Assembly: GCF_002591975.1 (NCBI RefSeq)
Contig: NZ_NVQE01000013.1
Span: 62,001 to 126,000 of the forward strand
Direction: 5' to 3'
DNA length: 64,000 nucleotides
From: Mycobacterium neglectum
GTDB lineage: Bacteria > Actinomycetota > Actinomycetes > Mycobacteriales > Mycobacteriaceae
Shown here: piece after piece, positions 45,440-56,256 of the stretch
Numbering within the stretch: the stretch's first letter is position 1
Layout of the letters: each line of letters begins with the position of its first letter
The notes under the pieces: generated by a model
What the model was told of the DNA's origin: nothing
Database searches by the model: none
What the model saw: the letters and a program-made list of their open reading frames with translations, nothing else
Program-made: the position numbers and the translations under genes

Positions 45440-46724
45440 CGCTTCTCTCCCGCGCATAGTCGGTGGCGGCGGCCTGTAAGTCGGCGCCGAGTATCCGGTC
45501 GGACAGCAGACCCAGACAGGACAGGTTGGGAAAGCCCGGCCCCTGGGTGAGCCCGGACAGGCCGGGCAGGAAAAGTTTCGGTGTGAGACCGGTGATCGCC
45601 AGGTCATCGCCGATGAATTCCTGCAGCGAGTCACCGGTGAGCAGACCGCCGAGACTGAGTTCGAGCAGATCGAGGGCGTCCTGGCCCAGCAACGGCACGA
45701 ACCAGAGAGCATCAGCACCCGAACCGTCGATCACCAGATCGAAGCCGTGCACCGTCTCGAGATTCTCGCCGCCTTGATTCGTGCTCAGCGTCAGTCGGAT
45801 TCGGCTGTCGCGCGCCACCGCGTGTGCGACGCGACCCCGAAGGTGACGGATCCGGTCGTCGGACAGCAGCGCATCCTGAACCCGGGCGGAGAACACTCCG
45901 CGATCCGTGCGGGCCAGCGCGTCTCGGCGCTCATCCAGCGTGAGGCCGGTCCAGCCCGTGGGGTCGGAGAACAGCTTGTTCTCGAAGAAGCCCTCGCCAC
46001 GGGTGAACAGGGTGACTCCGGGCGAGATGACGGTGATCGTCGAAACCCGATGCCGGAAAAGCTCATTGAGTATCGAGGCGGCGGTCTCCCCTCCTCCGAT
46101 GACCGCGACTCGTTCCGCGGAGATCAGCTCGCTGCCCGCCGCCCGATGCCAGAACTGTGCGATCGACAGCACCCGCGGATTGCCGGGCAGTATGGACCGC
46201 TCGGGCTGGCCGGGACCAGTGATCATCACGCCGTCGGCGAGTAGTGCCTTCTCGGACGTGTGCAACGCCCACCGCGGCGCGTCAGCTGTGCTGTCGACCG
46301 AAATCCCGGTGACCTCACCGGAGATGACGTTCATCTCGCAGTTGCCCGCGACCCAGCGCAGATACTGACTCCACCGGCGATGCGTGGGCGCCGGCCTGCC
46401 GCGGTCCACCCATTCGGCGAACTGACCGGTGGCGATCAGATACGACTGCCAACTGTGCCGCGTCATGCGTTCATCGAGTTCGGCGTTGCGGCGCGGCACC
46501 AGCGACGAGCGGTACGGGAAGCCGACATCCTTTTCGGGGCTGGTGCCCAGCCGGTGCTGACCGTCGGTCCAGCCGCCCTCGGCCTGCCAGTTGGCGGCAA
46601 CACCGGTGCGTTCCACCGCAACGACTTTGGGCACCTCGACGCCCATGTCGTGCAGCTCAGCCGCCTTGGCGGCGACGGCGACGGCCTTGGCCCCCGCGCC
46701 GACGACGGCGAGCGTGGGCCTCAT
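45417..46724 (-). CDS. mbtG: Mycobactin lysine-N6-hydroxylase MbtG
   Basis: A protein of about 435 aa. N-terminus PTLAVVGAGAKAVAVAAKAAELH is the FAD dinucleotide-binding site; a second site, VAVIGGGETAASILNEL, binds NADPH. The class is flavin-dependent N-monooxygenase. It hydroxylates the lysine side-chain nitrogens that chelate iron in mycobactin. ATG at 46724 overlaps the mbtF stop by ATGA. The last codons (DEHEPIR) overlap the mbtH remnant in another frame. Confidence 0.95.
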   Translation of the reverse strand: MRPTLAVVGAGAKAVAVAAKAAELHDMGVEVPKVVAVERTGVAANWQAEGGWTDGQHRLGTSPEKDVGFPYRSSLVPRRNAELDERMTRHSWQSYLIATGQFAEWVDRGRPAPTHRRWSQYLRWVAGNCEMNVISGEVTGISVDSTADAPRWALHTSEKALLADGVMITGPGQPERSILPGNPRVLSIAQFWHRAAGSELISAERVAVIGGGETAASILNELFRHRVSTITVISPGVTLFTRGEGFFENKLFSDPTGWTGLTLDERRDALARTDRGVFSARVQDALLSDDRIRHLRGRVAHAVARDSRIRLTLSTNQGGENLETVHGFDLVIDGSGADALWFVPLLGQDALDLLELSLGGLLTGDSLQEFIGDDLAITGLTPKLFLPGLSGLTQGPGFPNLSCLGLLSDRILGADLQAAATDYARERSDEHEPIR

Positions 46725-49700
46725 GGTGCAACCTCTCGTAGCGAGTCCTGCCACATCGCCTGCAGGGTGACGACGTCGTCAGCGGACAAGATGTCGGGCA
46801 GTGTGCGCCACTGCGTGCCAAGTACCGGCGAGCCCGCCTCGCCGATCACCGCCGCCAGGATGGTCAGCTCATGTCGCACCGCAAGATCGGGTTCCGGCCG
46901 CGGTGAGACGTGCGCGAGCAGCGCACGATCCGGCGTCAGTTCTCCGCCGGTGGGAACATGCACCCCGCCGAGGAAGTTGAGCAGCACCTGCGGTTCGGCG
47001 TACGCCTGTAAACGCCGCGCGGTGTCGGGGCGTAGATAGCGCAGCAGCCCGTAGTCGATGCCGTCGCCCGGCATCGCCTCGAGCGCACCGGGCGAGTCCA
47101 TCCGCAGCGGGTAGATGGCGGTGAGGAGGCCGACCGTGTCGGAGGTGTCGGCGTCAACGACGATTCCGTCAGCGCGACCATGCGTTTCCAACGCGAGCAG
47201 CGGTGGCGGCCGATCCTGCCCCCGGTGCTCTCGCCACCGGTCGATGGTCCGAGCCGCCGCGGCGGCAAGAAGGTTCTGAGCCGGCTTGGCCCCGTTGAGC
47301 ACGCGCGCCGACACATCGGGGTCGGTGAGGGACATGGTGACGACGACGTCGCCGATCCGGTCGGTCTGCGGACGGACGCGGCGCGTGCCGAGCACCGGAT
47401 CGGCACCGTTGAGCTGGGCCGCCCAGAAATCACATGTATCGAGTTCGGCCGCATGCTCGGTGAGCAACTGTGACCAACGCCGATAGCTGGTGTGCTCCGA
47501 CGCGGGCACGGGGTCGCGACCCGATCTGATGGAGTACCAGGAGGCGTCGAGCTCCCCCAATACGATCCGCCATGACGCCGGGTCCAACGCAAGTACGTGT
47601 GCGACCACCATGAGCACGCCGGGGCCGCCCGGTTCGCGCAGCCACACGGCGGACAGCATCGATCCCCGTTGCGGGTCCAGCCTTTCCACCGCATGTCCGG
47701 ACTGTTCGGCCACCGCGTCGACCATGGCGCCCTCGACCCACACCTCGGTGAGAAAGTCCGCAGGCTCGTGCTCGACGAGTGTCATGGTGTCGAGGTCCAG
47801 GCGGCTGCGCAGCGTCTCGTGCCCGTCGATGACGGCCTTGAGCATGCGGTTCAGATCCGCGCGGGTGATCCCGTCAGGCAGTCGGATCGTCTCGGTCTGC
47901 GCCAGCCGCCGAGGCTGCCCGTGCTCGTAGAGCCAGTGCACGTTGGGCAGCACGGGGATCGGCCCGGTCTGCTCCTCACCCTGCCGACCGAGAGTGACCG
48001 ATTCGCTGTCGATGGCGGCAGCGAGTTCGCGGATGGTCGCGCATTCGAGCATCAGCCGCGCCCGTAAGGGGATCCCGCGTCTGCGGGCGCCCTGCACCAC
48101 CGAGAGCGCGACGATGCTGTCGAGGCCGAGCGCAAGGAATTCAGCGGTGACGTCGATCTCGGCGCCGTCGAGCAGTTCGGTCAGCACAGCGACGAGCGCG
48201 GCCTCGGTCTCCGTCTCCGGTGCAGCCGATGGACCGTCGTCGACGGCAAATGCGGCCAGCGCGGCTTCGTCGATCTTGCCGTGCGACGTCAGCGGCATCT
48301 GATCGACGACGACGATACTGTGCGGAACCATGTAGCGCGGCAGCCGTTTTGACAGCATTGCTCGCAGCTCGGAGAGGTCAGGGGCGAGTTCGGCGGCTAC
48401 ATAGGCGACCAGCCGCGGCCCGCCGCGGTTGCGCTCCCGCACCGCGACGTGTGCGTGGCGAACTGCCGGGTGCGTGTGCAGCACCGCCGAGATCTCAGCG
48501 GGCTCAACGCGAAAGCCGCGGATCTTCACCTGCGCGTCGGAGCGGCCGAGGAACTGCAGTGCCCCGTCGGGCTGGCGTCGCACCACATCACCGGTGCGGT
48601 ACATCCGCTCGCCGGACACGAACGGGTCGGCAACGAACCGGCCCGCAGTCTCCGCAGGTCTGCCGAGATAGCCGCGGGTCACCTGGCGACCGGACAGGTA
48701 GAGCTCGCCGGGTACACCGTCGGGCGCGGGCCGCAGCCATGAATCGAGCACGTACGCGCGGGTACCGGAGGTGGGTCGCCCGATCGTGGGCTCGGCATGT
48801 TCGGCGATGGGGGCAACTACGGCCTCGACAGTGGATTCTGTTGGGCCATAGCAGTTGTAGGCCGTCATGCCCGTGCGGGCGCATTCGTCACGAATGAGAT
48901 TCCACGCCGGAATGCCGATCGCCTCGCCGCCGAGAGCGAGTACCCCCAGGGGCACCGTCGTCAGCAGTCCGACCGCGTGCAACTGGGCGAACATCGACGG
49001 CGTGGTGTCGATCAGGTCGATTCCGTAGCGCGCGATGATCTCGACCAACGACTCGGCGTCACGTTGGACGTCGTCGGAGATGATGTGTACCGAATGTCCG
49101 TCGAGCAGGGCGGCCAGCGGCTGCCACGCGGCGTCGAAGGTGAACGACCAGGCATGCGCGACGCGAAGCGGATGACTCAACCGTGCGGCCGCAGGTCGCA
49201 GGATGTGCCGGGCGTGATCCTCGGCGTAGGCCAACAGCGCCTGATGTGTGCCGATCACGCCCTTCGGCCGACCCGTCGTGCCCGAGGTGAATACGACGTA
49301 GGCCGCCTGGCCAGGATGGGCGGGCACGGCTTCGAATACGTCGGACTGCTCGTGCGCGGCAGCCGATATCAGCTCATCGTCGACGACAACCGTGGCGCCA
49401 CACTGGGCGAGGATGTCGGCGATCCGGTCGGCGGGCATGGCGGGGTCCAGCGGAACGATCACGCCCCCGGCCTTCAGCACCCCCAGCATGGCGATCACAT
49501 ACTGCGGTCCGCGCGAAAGGTTGATCGCCACCGGATCTTCGACGCGTACTCCGCGGCCGACAAGGGCGGCGGCCACCCGGTCGGCGGCCTCGTCCAGTTC
49601 GCGGTAGGTCAGTTCGCCGCCAGACCAGCTCAGCGCCCGCGACGCCAGGCGGGTGTATGCGATCTCGGTGAACCTGGTGTGCACCCCGGGCCCGACGGAA

Positions 49701-51088
49701 TCAGGCGTCTCGTCGATCGCGGTGCGCGGCTCCTCGCCGTCGAGCAGGACGCTGATGTCACGAAGCGGACTGTCCCACTTGGCAATCAGCCGCTCGACGG
49801 TGTTGAGCAGCCGTCCGCCAAGGCCCTCGGGAGTCATCGACCCCAACGCCCCGTCGACCACCTCGACCAGCACCGTCAGTTGGTCGTCGACCATGTGGGC
49901 GGCGATGGTGACGGGAAAGTGCGACAGGCTCTCCAGCGCTGCGGGACGGAAGGTGGCCCCGTTGGCCGTGAATTCCCCTCCGCCGACCAGTCCGCCTGGC
50001 GGGAAGTTCTCGTACACCAGCAGGGTGTCGAACATCTCGCCGATCCCACCCATCGACCTCAGCTCGGCGTGGGGCAGGTAGCTGTGGTCACGAAGCTTGG
50101 CCGCCTCGCGCTGCAGCGAAACGCATTGCGCTCCGGCATCGGCCGCCGGATCCAATCGCACCCGCAGCGGGACAGTGTTGATGAACAGCCCGACCATGGT
50201 CTCGACGCCGGCCAGCTCACTGGGGCGGCCCGACACCGTCACACCAAAAACCACGTCACTGCGGTCCGTGAAGGCCGACAACAATGTCGCCCAAGCCATT
50301 TGAACAAGTGTGTTGACGGTGACACCGTGCGAGCGTGCGGATTCGGCCAGTGCGGCGGTGGCGTCGGTGTCGAGCTTCAGCTCGGTACGGCGCGGCGGCG
50401 CGGCGGCGAGCTTCCCGGTGGAGAGCGTGGGTGACAGCAGTGTCGGGCTGCCCGTACCGCTGAGGTGCTCGCGCCACAATGCCCGGCTGGCCTCCTGGTC
50501 TCGCGCCGCGAGCCACCCGATGTAGTCGCGGTACGGCCGCGGCGGCGGGGGCAGGACACCGGCGTCGCCGCCTGCGCGGTACAGCGCGATCAGCTCGCCG
50601 ACGAACAGCGGCAGCGACCACCCGTCGATGATGATGTGGTGGGCGACAACCACGAACCGCCAATGCGAGTCGGGCACCTCGATGAGCACGAAGCGGATCG
50701 CCGGTCCCCGCTCCAGGTCGAACGGGCGCAGCCGTTCGTCGGAGTCCAGCGCGTCGACCTCGTCCGCGGGCGCGGTGATGATGCGCCACGGCGTGTCGAC
50801 CCGGCTGGGAACGACCTGCACGGGACGGCTCAGATCGCCGCGAAAGAAGCTGGCGCGCAGATTGGGATGCCGCGCAAGCAGTGCTGCAGCGCAGTTGCGT
50901 AACAACTCCGGGTCCAGTGCGCCGAAGATGTCGGCGGACATCGCGATCACATACGGGTCGTCGCCACCGGCGAGGCTGTTGCCATCGCTGTCGCCGCTAC
51001 TCAGCTGTGCAAGCGAGAACAGGCCCTGCTGCAGCGGACTGAGAGCCATCACATCTTCGACGGCCGCCTTGGCATCGGTCAGGGTCAC
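46721..51088 (-). CDS. mbtF: Mycobactin non-ribosomal peptide synthetase MbtF
   Basis: A protein of about 1455 aa. Order: condensation (HHIIIDGWS near residue 152), adenylation ([14 protein letters not shown] near 601; [17 protein letters not shown]), carrier (LGLDSIVAL near 990), then a terminal epimerisation/condensation-like domain ([11 protein letters not shown] near 1164). It activates the second lysine unit and ends the chain, where cyclisation to the seven-membered lactam occurs. The terminal domain has Ala in place of the first His of HHxxxD, so epimerase-type catalysis would be impaired. GTG start overlaps the mbtE stop (GTGA). Usual length for the family. Confidence 0.95.
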   Translation of the reverse strand: MTLTDAKAAVEDVMALSPLQQGLFSLAQLSSGDSDGNSLAGGDDPYVIAMSADIFGALDPELLRNCAAALLARHPNLRASFFRGDLSRPVQVVPSRVDTPWRIITAPADEVDALDSDERLRPFDLERGPAIRFVLIEVPDSHWRFVVVAHHIIIDGWSLPLFVGELIALYRAGGDAGVLPPPPRPYRDYIGWLAARDQEASRALWREHLSGTGSPTLLSPTLSTGKLAAAPPRRTELKLDTDATAALAESARSHGVTVNTLVQMAWATLLSAFTDRSDVVFGVTVSGRPSELAGVETMVGLFINTVPLRVRLDPAADAGAQCVSLQREAAKLRDHSYLPHAELRSMGGIGEMFDTLLVYENFPPGGLVGGGEFTANGATFRPAALESLSHFPVTIAAHMVDDQLTVLVEVVDGALGSMTPEGLGGRLLNTVERLIAKWDSPLRDISVLLDGEEPRTAIDETPDSVGPGVHTRFTEIAYTRLASRALSWSGGELTYRELDEAADRVAAALVGRGVRVEDPVAINLSRGPQYVIAMLGVLKAGGVIVPLDPAMPADRIADILAQCGATVVVDDELISAAAHEQSDVFEAVPAHPGQAAYVVFTSGTTGRPKGVIGTHQALLAYAEDHARHILRPAAARLSHPLRVAHAWSFTFDAAWQPLAALLDGHSVHIISDDVQRDAESLVEIIARYGIDLIDTTPSMFAQLHAVGLLTTVPLGVLALGGEAIGIPAWNLIRDECARTGMTAYNCYGPTESTVEAVVAPIAEHAEPTIGRPTSGTRAYVLDSWLRPAPDGVPGELYLSGRQVTRGYLGRPAETAGRFVADPFVSGERMYRTGDVVRRQPDGALQFLGRSDAQVKIRGFRVEPAEISAVLHTHPAVRHAHVAVRERNRGGPRLVAYVAAELAPDLSELRAMLSKRLPRYMVPHSIVVVDQMPLTSHGKIDEAALAAFAVDDGPSAAPETETEAALVAVLTELLDGAEIDVTAEFLALGLDSIVALSVVQGARRRGIPLRARLMLECATIRELAAAIDSESVTLGRQGEEQTGPIPVLPNVHWLYEHGQPRRLAQTETIRLPDGITRADLNRMLKAVIDGHETLRSRLDLDTMTLVEHEPADFLTEVWVEGAMVDAVAEQSGHAVERLDPQRGSMLSAVWLREPGGPGVLMVVAHVLALDPASWRIVLGELDASWYSIRSGRDPVPASEHTSYRRWSQLLTEHAAELDTCDFWAAQLNGADPVLGTRRVRPQTDRIGDVVVTMSLTDPDVSARVLNGAKPAQNLLAAAAARTIDRWREHRGQDRPPPLLALETHGRADGIVVDADTSDTVGLLTAIYPLRMDSPGALEAMPGDGIDYGLLRYLRPDTARRLQAYAEPQVLLNFLGGVHVPTGGELTPDRALLAHVSPRPEPDLAVRHELTILAAVIGEAGSPVLGTQWRTLPDILSADDVVTLQAMWQDSLREVAP

Positions 51089-54000
51089 GGCGCACCATCG
51101 CGCGCGGACGTGAACATCGATGTCACCGCCGCCAGTTCGTCGGGCGACAGCCCCGACGCCGCCATCGGCTCGTGACGGACGTCGGCGGCTTGCGGTGCAC
51201 CGTCCGCATCGTCGATGGTGGCGGCCAGTTCATGAATCTCGGGATGCTCGAACACCATTCGTGCGGTCAGCGCCAGCCCCGCGTCACGCGCCCTGGCAGC
51301 CGCCTGCACCGCGAGGATGCTGTCGCCACCGAGGCTGAAGAAGTCGTCGTTGCGCCCGACGTCGGGCACGTCGAGCACCTCGGCCAGCATTGCCGCGAGT
51401 ACACGTTCGGTTTCGGTGCGGACCGGCTCAAAAGACCCGGCGGGTCCTGCCCGGCCCGCGGTCGCCGACGGCGGAGCGGCTTCGATGTACTCCACCTCGC
51501 CGTTGTCGGCCCAGCGAGCCCGCTTACCCGTCGGACGCAGATGTGCGCCCTGCTCATCGATGTGGTGGTCGTAGACGTCGCCGATAACACCGACCGCCAC
51601 GGGATCTCGCCATTGGTCGAGCACGCTGACGCCGGCCCGCGCGCTGAAGACGTGGACCCGTTGCCGCTCCTCGCGATCGGCGACCTGAATGTCACGCAGT
51701 CGTTGATCGGGATCGTCGGCGAACGCGGTGAGCACACGGCCGAGCCAGCGCACAAGTCGGTCCGCGGTCGCGCGCCGGTACAGGTCGGTGCGGTAGATGA
51801 CGTGGCCGCGGTAGCCGTCGTCGCCGCCGGCAGAGCCGGCTGAGCCGGCAGTTTGAGCAGCAGCAAAGAAGTTCACCGACAGGTCGGCGTGCGCGACGTC
51901 GAACGGCGGTTCCAGTGCGGTGAAAACGGTGTCACCGTCGGCGGTCGACTCCACGACCTGCCCGGCGGGCAGCGCCTCCCGTACGTGCACCACGACACCG
52001 AAGAGCGGATTCCGCGACAACGAGCGGACCGGGCGAACCGCGTCGACGACCTGATCGAAGGGAAGATCCTGGTGGGCGTACGCCCCCAGCGCGGTGTCGC
52101 GGGCCTGGCTCAGCAGGTCACGCACCGTGGGATTACCCCTCAGGTCGTTGCGCAGCACCACGATGTTGATGAAGAAGCCGACCAGTTGATCGAGCTCGGC
52201 TTCGGTGCGACCGGCCACCGGAGTACCCAGCGGAATGTCGTTGCCCTCACCGGCCTTGTGCAGTGCTACCGCGACCGCGGACTGCAGCAGCATGAACTCG
52301 GTGACGCCGAGCTGCTGGCTGAGGTCGGCGAGCTTGGCTCGGGTGTCGCGGTCGATGCTGAACTCGACAGCGTCACCCTCCCCGCTGAGCACCGGCGGAC
52401 GCGCGAGGTCTGGGGTCAGCCCCGGATCCTCGGGTAGACCTTCAAGCCGCTCGCGCCAGTAGTCACGCTGCGCCACAACGGGTCCGTCGGTGTCGGCGAG
52501 CAGCGACGCCTGCCACGCCGCGTAGTCCGCGTATTGCACCTGCAGCGGCGCAAACGCCGGTGGCCGGCCGGCACGCCGAGACCGGTACGCAACGAGCAGG
52601 TCGTTGAACAACACCATGGCCGACCAGTGGTCGGCCGCGATGTGATGTACCACCAGCGACACCACGTGTGCGCCCGATGTCGACAGCACCGCCGCGCGGA
52701 TCGGCAGGGCACCCTCGAGGTCGAACACGTGCCGCCGCTCGCTGTCGAGTTCGGCCTGCAGCCACCCGTCGTCCTCGCCGCGCGCGCGTCGCACCGCGAC
52801 TGGTGCGTCTACTGCGTCTTCTGGGCCGGCCCCGTTCACGATCTGATAGGGCACGCCGTCGATTTCGCGGTACGTGGTGCGCAGCACCTCATGGCGGGCG
52901 ACGACGTCGCGTACCGCCTCGACGAAGGCATTTCCGTCGCATGGCCCGGTGAGCCGAGCCGCGAATGGGATGTTGTTGACCGGATTGGGACCGTTGATGC
53001 GGTACTGGAACCACATCCGCAGCTGCGACGCCGACATCTGCAGCGGCCCCTCGTGCGGGACGGCGACCAGCCGCGGCCGCCGCGAGGTGGAATCCGATGT
53101 CGCGTCGATACGTTCGGCCAGCCTGGCCACCGTGCCGAGTTCGAAGACCTCTCGAACGCCGATGTCGGCGTTGCATTGAGAGCGCACGGCGGCAACGAGT
53201 TTGGTGGCCAGCAGCGAGTGTCCGCCGAGGTCGAAGAACGAATCGTCGGCACCGACCCGGTCGCGGCCGAGCAGCTCGGCGTACAGATCGGCGACGCGAC
53301 GCTCGGTCCCCTCGGCGGGTTCCCGGTATTCGGCGCCAGCACCGGCCCACGAGTCGATGTCGGGCTCCGGGAGCGCGGCACGGTCGATCTTGCCGTGCGT
53401 GGTGATCGGGATCTCGTCGAGCACAACGTATGCCGCGGGCGTCATGTACTCCGGCAGCGCCGCCGCCACGCGGGTGCGGATGCGTTCGATGTCGACGTCC
53501 TCGGCGTCTTCGGCGGGGGTGAGGTACCCGACGAGACTCTTGCCGAGATTCGGCAGTTCGCTGACCACCACGACCGCCTGCCCAACGCTGGGATCGACGG
53601 AGATTGCGGCGGCGACTTCTCCGAGTTCGATTCGGAAGCCGCGGATCTTCACCTGCTCGTCGGCCCGGCCGACGAACTCGATGTCGCCGTCGGCGTTGCG
53701 ACGGGCGAGATCACCCGAGCGGTAGAGCCGGGCGCCGGGTGTGAACGGATCCGCGACGAACCGTTCGGCGGTCAGCCCGGGCCGGCGGTGATATCCCTGC
53801 GCGACATGCGTTCCACCGATGTAGATCTCCCCGATGACTCCGGCAGGCACGGGCTTGAGCGCGTCGTCGAGCAGATGGATCGCGGTGTTGATCTTCGGCG
53901 TACCGATCGGCACGATGCGGGTGCCCTGCTTGCCCTCGACCTTGTAACGGCTCGCGTTGATCACCGTCTCGGTGGGACCGTAGAAGTTGTGCAGCAGCGC

Positions 54001-56256
54001 GTCGAACGTGCCACGGAACTTGTCGGCGAGCTCACCGGGCAGCGCCTCGCCGCCGATCGGCACCCGTTGCAGCGTTCGCCACTGGTTGACGCCGGGAAGC
54101 GACAGGAACAGACCCAGCAGCGAGGGGACGAAATGCATCGACGTGATGCCTTCGTCGTGCAGCAGATCGGTGAGGTATCCGACATCGCGCAGACCATCTG
54201 GACGCGGGATCACCAGCCGCCCACCGCATGCCAGCATGCCGAAGATCTCCCCCATCGACACGTCGAAGCTCGGCGAGGCGACCTGCAGCAGGCGTTCGTT
54301 CTCGTCGATGCCGTAGTCGCCCTTGAACCAGACGAAGTATTCGGCGACGGGACGATGCGGTACGGGCACCCCCTTGGGCAGCCCGGTCGAGCCCGACGTG
54401 TAGATCAGATAGGCGGTGCTTTCCGGTCCGAACGGACGAACCCGCTCGGCGTCGGTCGGATTGGACACGGGGTAACCGTCGAGCCCGCCGACCGCCTCGC
54501 GCAGCACGAGTCTCGGGTCCGAGTCGGACAGGATGAAGTTCAGCCGGTCCTCCGGATAGGTCGGATCGACCGGCAGGTAGACCGCACCCGCCTTGATCAC
54601 TCCCAGCGCACTGATCACCAGTTCGGGTGAGCGGTCGAGCAGCACCGCGACGCGGTCCTCGCTACCGATCCCCTGCTCGATAAGCCAGTGCGCGAACCGG
54701 TTCGCCGATTCGTTGATCTCGCTGTAGGTGTAGTGCCGACCCTCGTACACCACGGCCGTCGCATCCGGTCTCCGGCCGACCTGCGCTTCGACCAGCGCCA
54801 CCAATGTCGTTGCCGGGGTGCTGAATTCCTCACCGGCGGAAACCCGGCGCAGCCATTCGGTGTAGGCGGGCCCCATCACGTCGAGTTCACTGATGGCCAG
54901 GTCGGGGACTGCCAGGGCGCTGTCGAGCAGGATCAGGTAGTGCTCGAGCAGCTGTCGGGCCAGACCCGCGTCGAGCACCTCGATGAGGTACTCGGCCTCG
55001 ACCTCGATTCCTGTCCCGTCGAACTCGACCATGAAACCGAACGGCAGCTGGGTGAACTGGCCGCGCAACTCGGCCCGCCGGCAGGTGATTCCCGGCGGGT
55101 TGAAGCCCTGGCCGTCGGCGCCACGCGCGCCGAATGTCACCCGGGTCATCCGCTCAACGCCGTGACGGCGATCAGGGTTGAGCTCGCGCACCACACGGTC
55201 GAGATTCACCCGCTGATGCGCGAATGCGCCGACCGCGGTGTCGCGGGCCTCGACAACCGCCTCGCGGAATGTCTGGTTGCGCCGCGGACGCAAGCGAAAC
55301 GCAACGGTATTGCCGTAATAGCCGATGACGTCGTCGAGGTCGGCGGTCCTGTTCAGCACCGGTGCGGCGACGAGGAAGTCGTCGGAATGGGTGTAACGGT
55401 GGATCAGCACACCGAACGCAGCCAGCAGCACCATGTACGGGGTGGCACCGGATTCCTTGGCCACCGCCGCCACCCGGTCCGCGGTCGCGTCGGGCAGCCG
55501 CAGCGAGGTGCGCTGGGACCGGAAGTTCGTCGGGATCGCAGATCCGTTGGGCCCGGGAAGTTCCAGCGGTTCGGGCGGGCCGGCCATCACGGTGCGCCAG
55601 TAATCGAGATCGTCATCGGCGGCATCGGCGACCGGCGTAGGTATCGGCGTCGGCGACGCAAGTTGCTCACCGCTGTAGGCGCGGGTGAGGTCGGCGAAGA
55701 ACACCTGCCAGCAGCCATCGTCCCAGGCGATGTGATGCGCCACCAGCAGCATGACGTATTCGTCGGCTCCGGTGCGCACGATCGTCAGACGCAGCGGCGC
55801 ATCGGAACTCAGGTCGAAGGATGCGCTGAACTCCCGCTGCGCCAGCACCTCCAGGCGCAGCCGGCAGGAATTCTCGGAGAGCCCGGACAGGTCGTGCGTG
55901 GACCAACCCGGCGTCAGCTCATCATGAACGGTCGGTTGCGGCTCACCGTCGGCGTCCGCGGCGTAGGTGGTGCGCAGCAGCGCGTGGCGCGCGGCGACGG
56001 CGTTCAAGCTTTCGCGCAGCCGCGCCACGTCGAGCGCGCCGGTGATGCGGTAGGAAAGGCAGATGTTGAGGATCGCCCCGGTGGGGTCGGCCATCTGAAC
56101 GAACCACATGCGGCGCTGCCCGTCGGAAAGGCCCGCCTCCACCGGCCCTGCCGTCGCCTGCTCGTCGGACCGCAGCCCCTTCTCGGAGAGCCTGCGCCGC
56201 AACAACTCCAGCCGGCGCTCATCGAGTTGCTCTCGGATATCGGCGATGTCAGTCAC
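51085..56256 (-). CDS. mbtE: Mycobactin non-ribosomal peptide synthetase MbtE
   Basis: A protein of about 1723 aa. Order: short docking helix (1-30), condensation ([10 protein letters not shown] near 173), adenylation ([15 protein letters not shown] near 617), carrier ([11 protein letters not shown] near 1011), second condensation ([10 protein letters not shown] near 1205), a linker with a worn adenylation-like end ([19 protein letters not shown] near 1580), and second carrier ([10 protein letters not shown] near 1644). It adds N6-hydroxylysine to the growing chain. GTG start overlaps the mbtD stop by 8 bp, and the mbtF start overlaps its own stop. Confidence 0.95.
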   Translation of the reverse strand: MTDIADIREQLDERRLELLRRRLSEKGLRSDEQATAGPVEAGLSDGQRRMWFVQMADPTGAILNICLSYRITGALDVARLRESLNAVAARHALLRTTYAADADGEPQPTVHDELTPGWSTHDLSGLSENSCRLRLEVLAQREFSASFDLSSDAPLRLTIVRTGADEYVMLLVAHHIAWDDGCWQVFFADLTRAYSGEQLASPTPIPTPVADAADDDLDYWRTVMAGPPEPLELPGPNGSAIPTNFRSQRTSLRLPDATADRVAAVAKESGATPYMVLLAAFGVLIHRYTHSDDFLVAAPVLNRTADLDDVIGYYGNTVAFRLRPRRNQTFREAVVEARDTAVGAFAHQRVNLDRVVRELNPDRRHGVERMTRVTFGARGADGQGFNPPGITCRRAELRGQFTQLPFGFMVEFDGTGIEVEAEYLIEVLDAGLARQLLEHYLILLDSALAVPDLAISELDVMGPAYTEWLRRVSAGEEFSTPATTLVALVEAQVGRRPDATAVVYEGRHYTYSEINESANRFAHWLIEQGIGSEDRVAVLLDRSPELVISALGVIKAGAVYLPVDPTYPEDRLNFILSDSDPRLVLREAVGGLDGYPVSNPTDAERVRPFGPESTAYLIYTSGSTGLPKGVPVPHRPVAEYFVWFKGDYGIDENERLLQVASPSFDVSMGEIFGMLACGGRLVIPRPDGLRDVGYLTDLLHDEGITSMHFVPSLLGLFLSLPGVNQWRTLQRVPIGGEALPGELADKFRGTFDALLHNFYGPTETVINASRYKVEGKQGTRIVPIGTPKINTAIHLLDDALKPVPAGVIGEIYIGGTHVAQGYHRRPGLTAERFVADPFTPGARLYRSGDLARRNADGDIEFVGRADEQVKIRGFRIELGEVAAAISVDPSVGQAVVVVSELPNLGKSLVGYLTPAEDAEDVDIERIRTRVAAALPEYMTPAAYVVLDEIPITTHGKIDRAALPEPDIDSWAGAGAEYREPAEGTERRVADLYAELLGRDRVGADDSFFDLGGHSLLATKLVAAVRSQCNADIGVREVFELGTVARLAERIDATSDSTSRRPRLVAVPHEGPLQMSASQLRMWFQYRINGPNPVNNIPFAARLTGPCDGNAFVEAVRDVVARHEVLRTTYREIDGVPYQIVNGAGPEDAVDAPVAVRRARGEDDGWLQAELDSERRHVFDLEGALPIRAAVLSTSGAHVVSLVVHHIAADHWSAMVLFNDLLVAYRSRRAGRPPAFAPLQVQYADYAAWQASLLADTDGPVVAQRDYWRERLEGLPEDPGLTPDLARPPVLSGEGDAVEFSIDRDTRAKLADLSQQLGVTEFMLLQSAVAVALHKAGEGNDIPLGTPVAGRTEAELDQLVGFFINIVVLRNDLRGNPTVRDLLSQARDTALGAYAHQDLPFDQVVDAVRPVRSLSRNPLFGVVVHVREALPAGQVVESTADGDTVFTALEPPFDVAHADLSVNFFAAAQTAGSAGSAGGDDGYRGHVIYRTDLYRRATADRLVRWLGRVLTAFADDPDQRLRDIQVADREERQRVHVFSARAGVSVLDQWRDPVAVGVIGDVYDHHIDEQGAHLRPTGKRARWADNGEVEYIEAAPPSATAGRAGPAGSFEPVRTETERVLAAMLAEVLDVPDVGRNDDFFSLGGDSILAVQAAARARDAGLALTARMVFEHPEIHELAATIDDADGAPQAADVRHEPMAASGLSPDELAAVTSMFTSARDGAP

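Noticed and set aside
48797..54630. Long plus-strand open frames (545 and 698 codons) opposite mbtE and mbtF
   Set aside because: They lie antisense to intact NRPS domains with all motifs in place; no recognisable domain on the plus strand.
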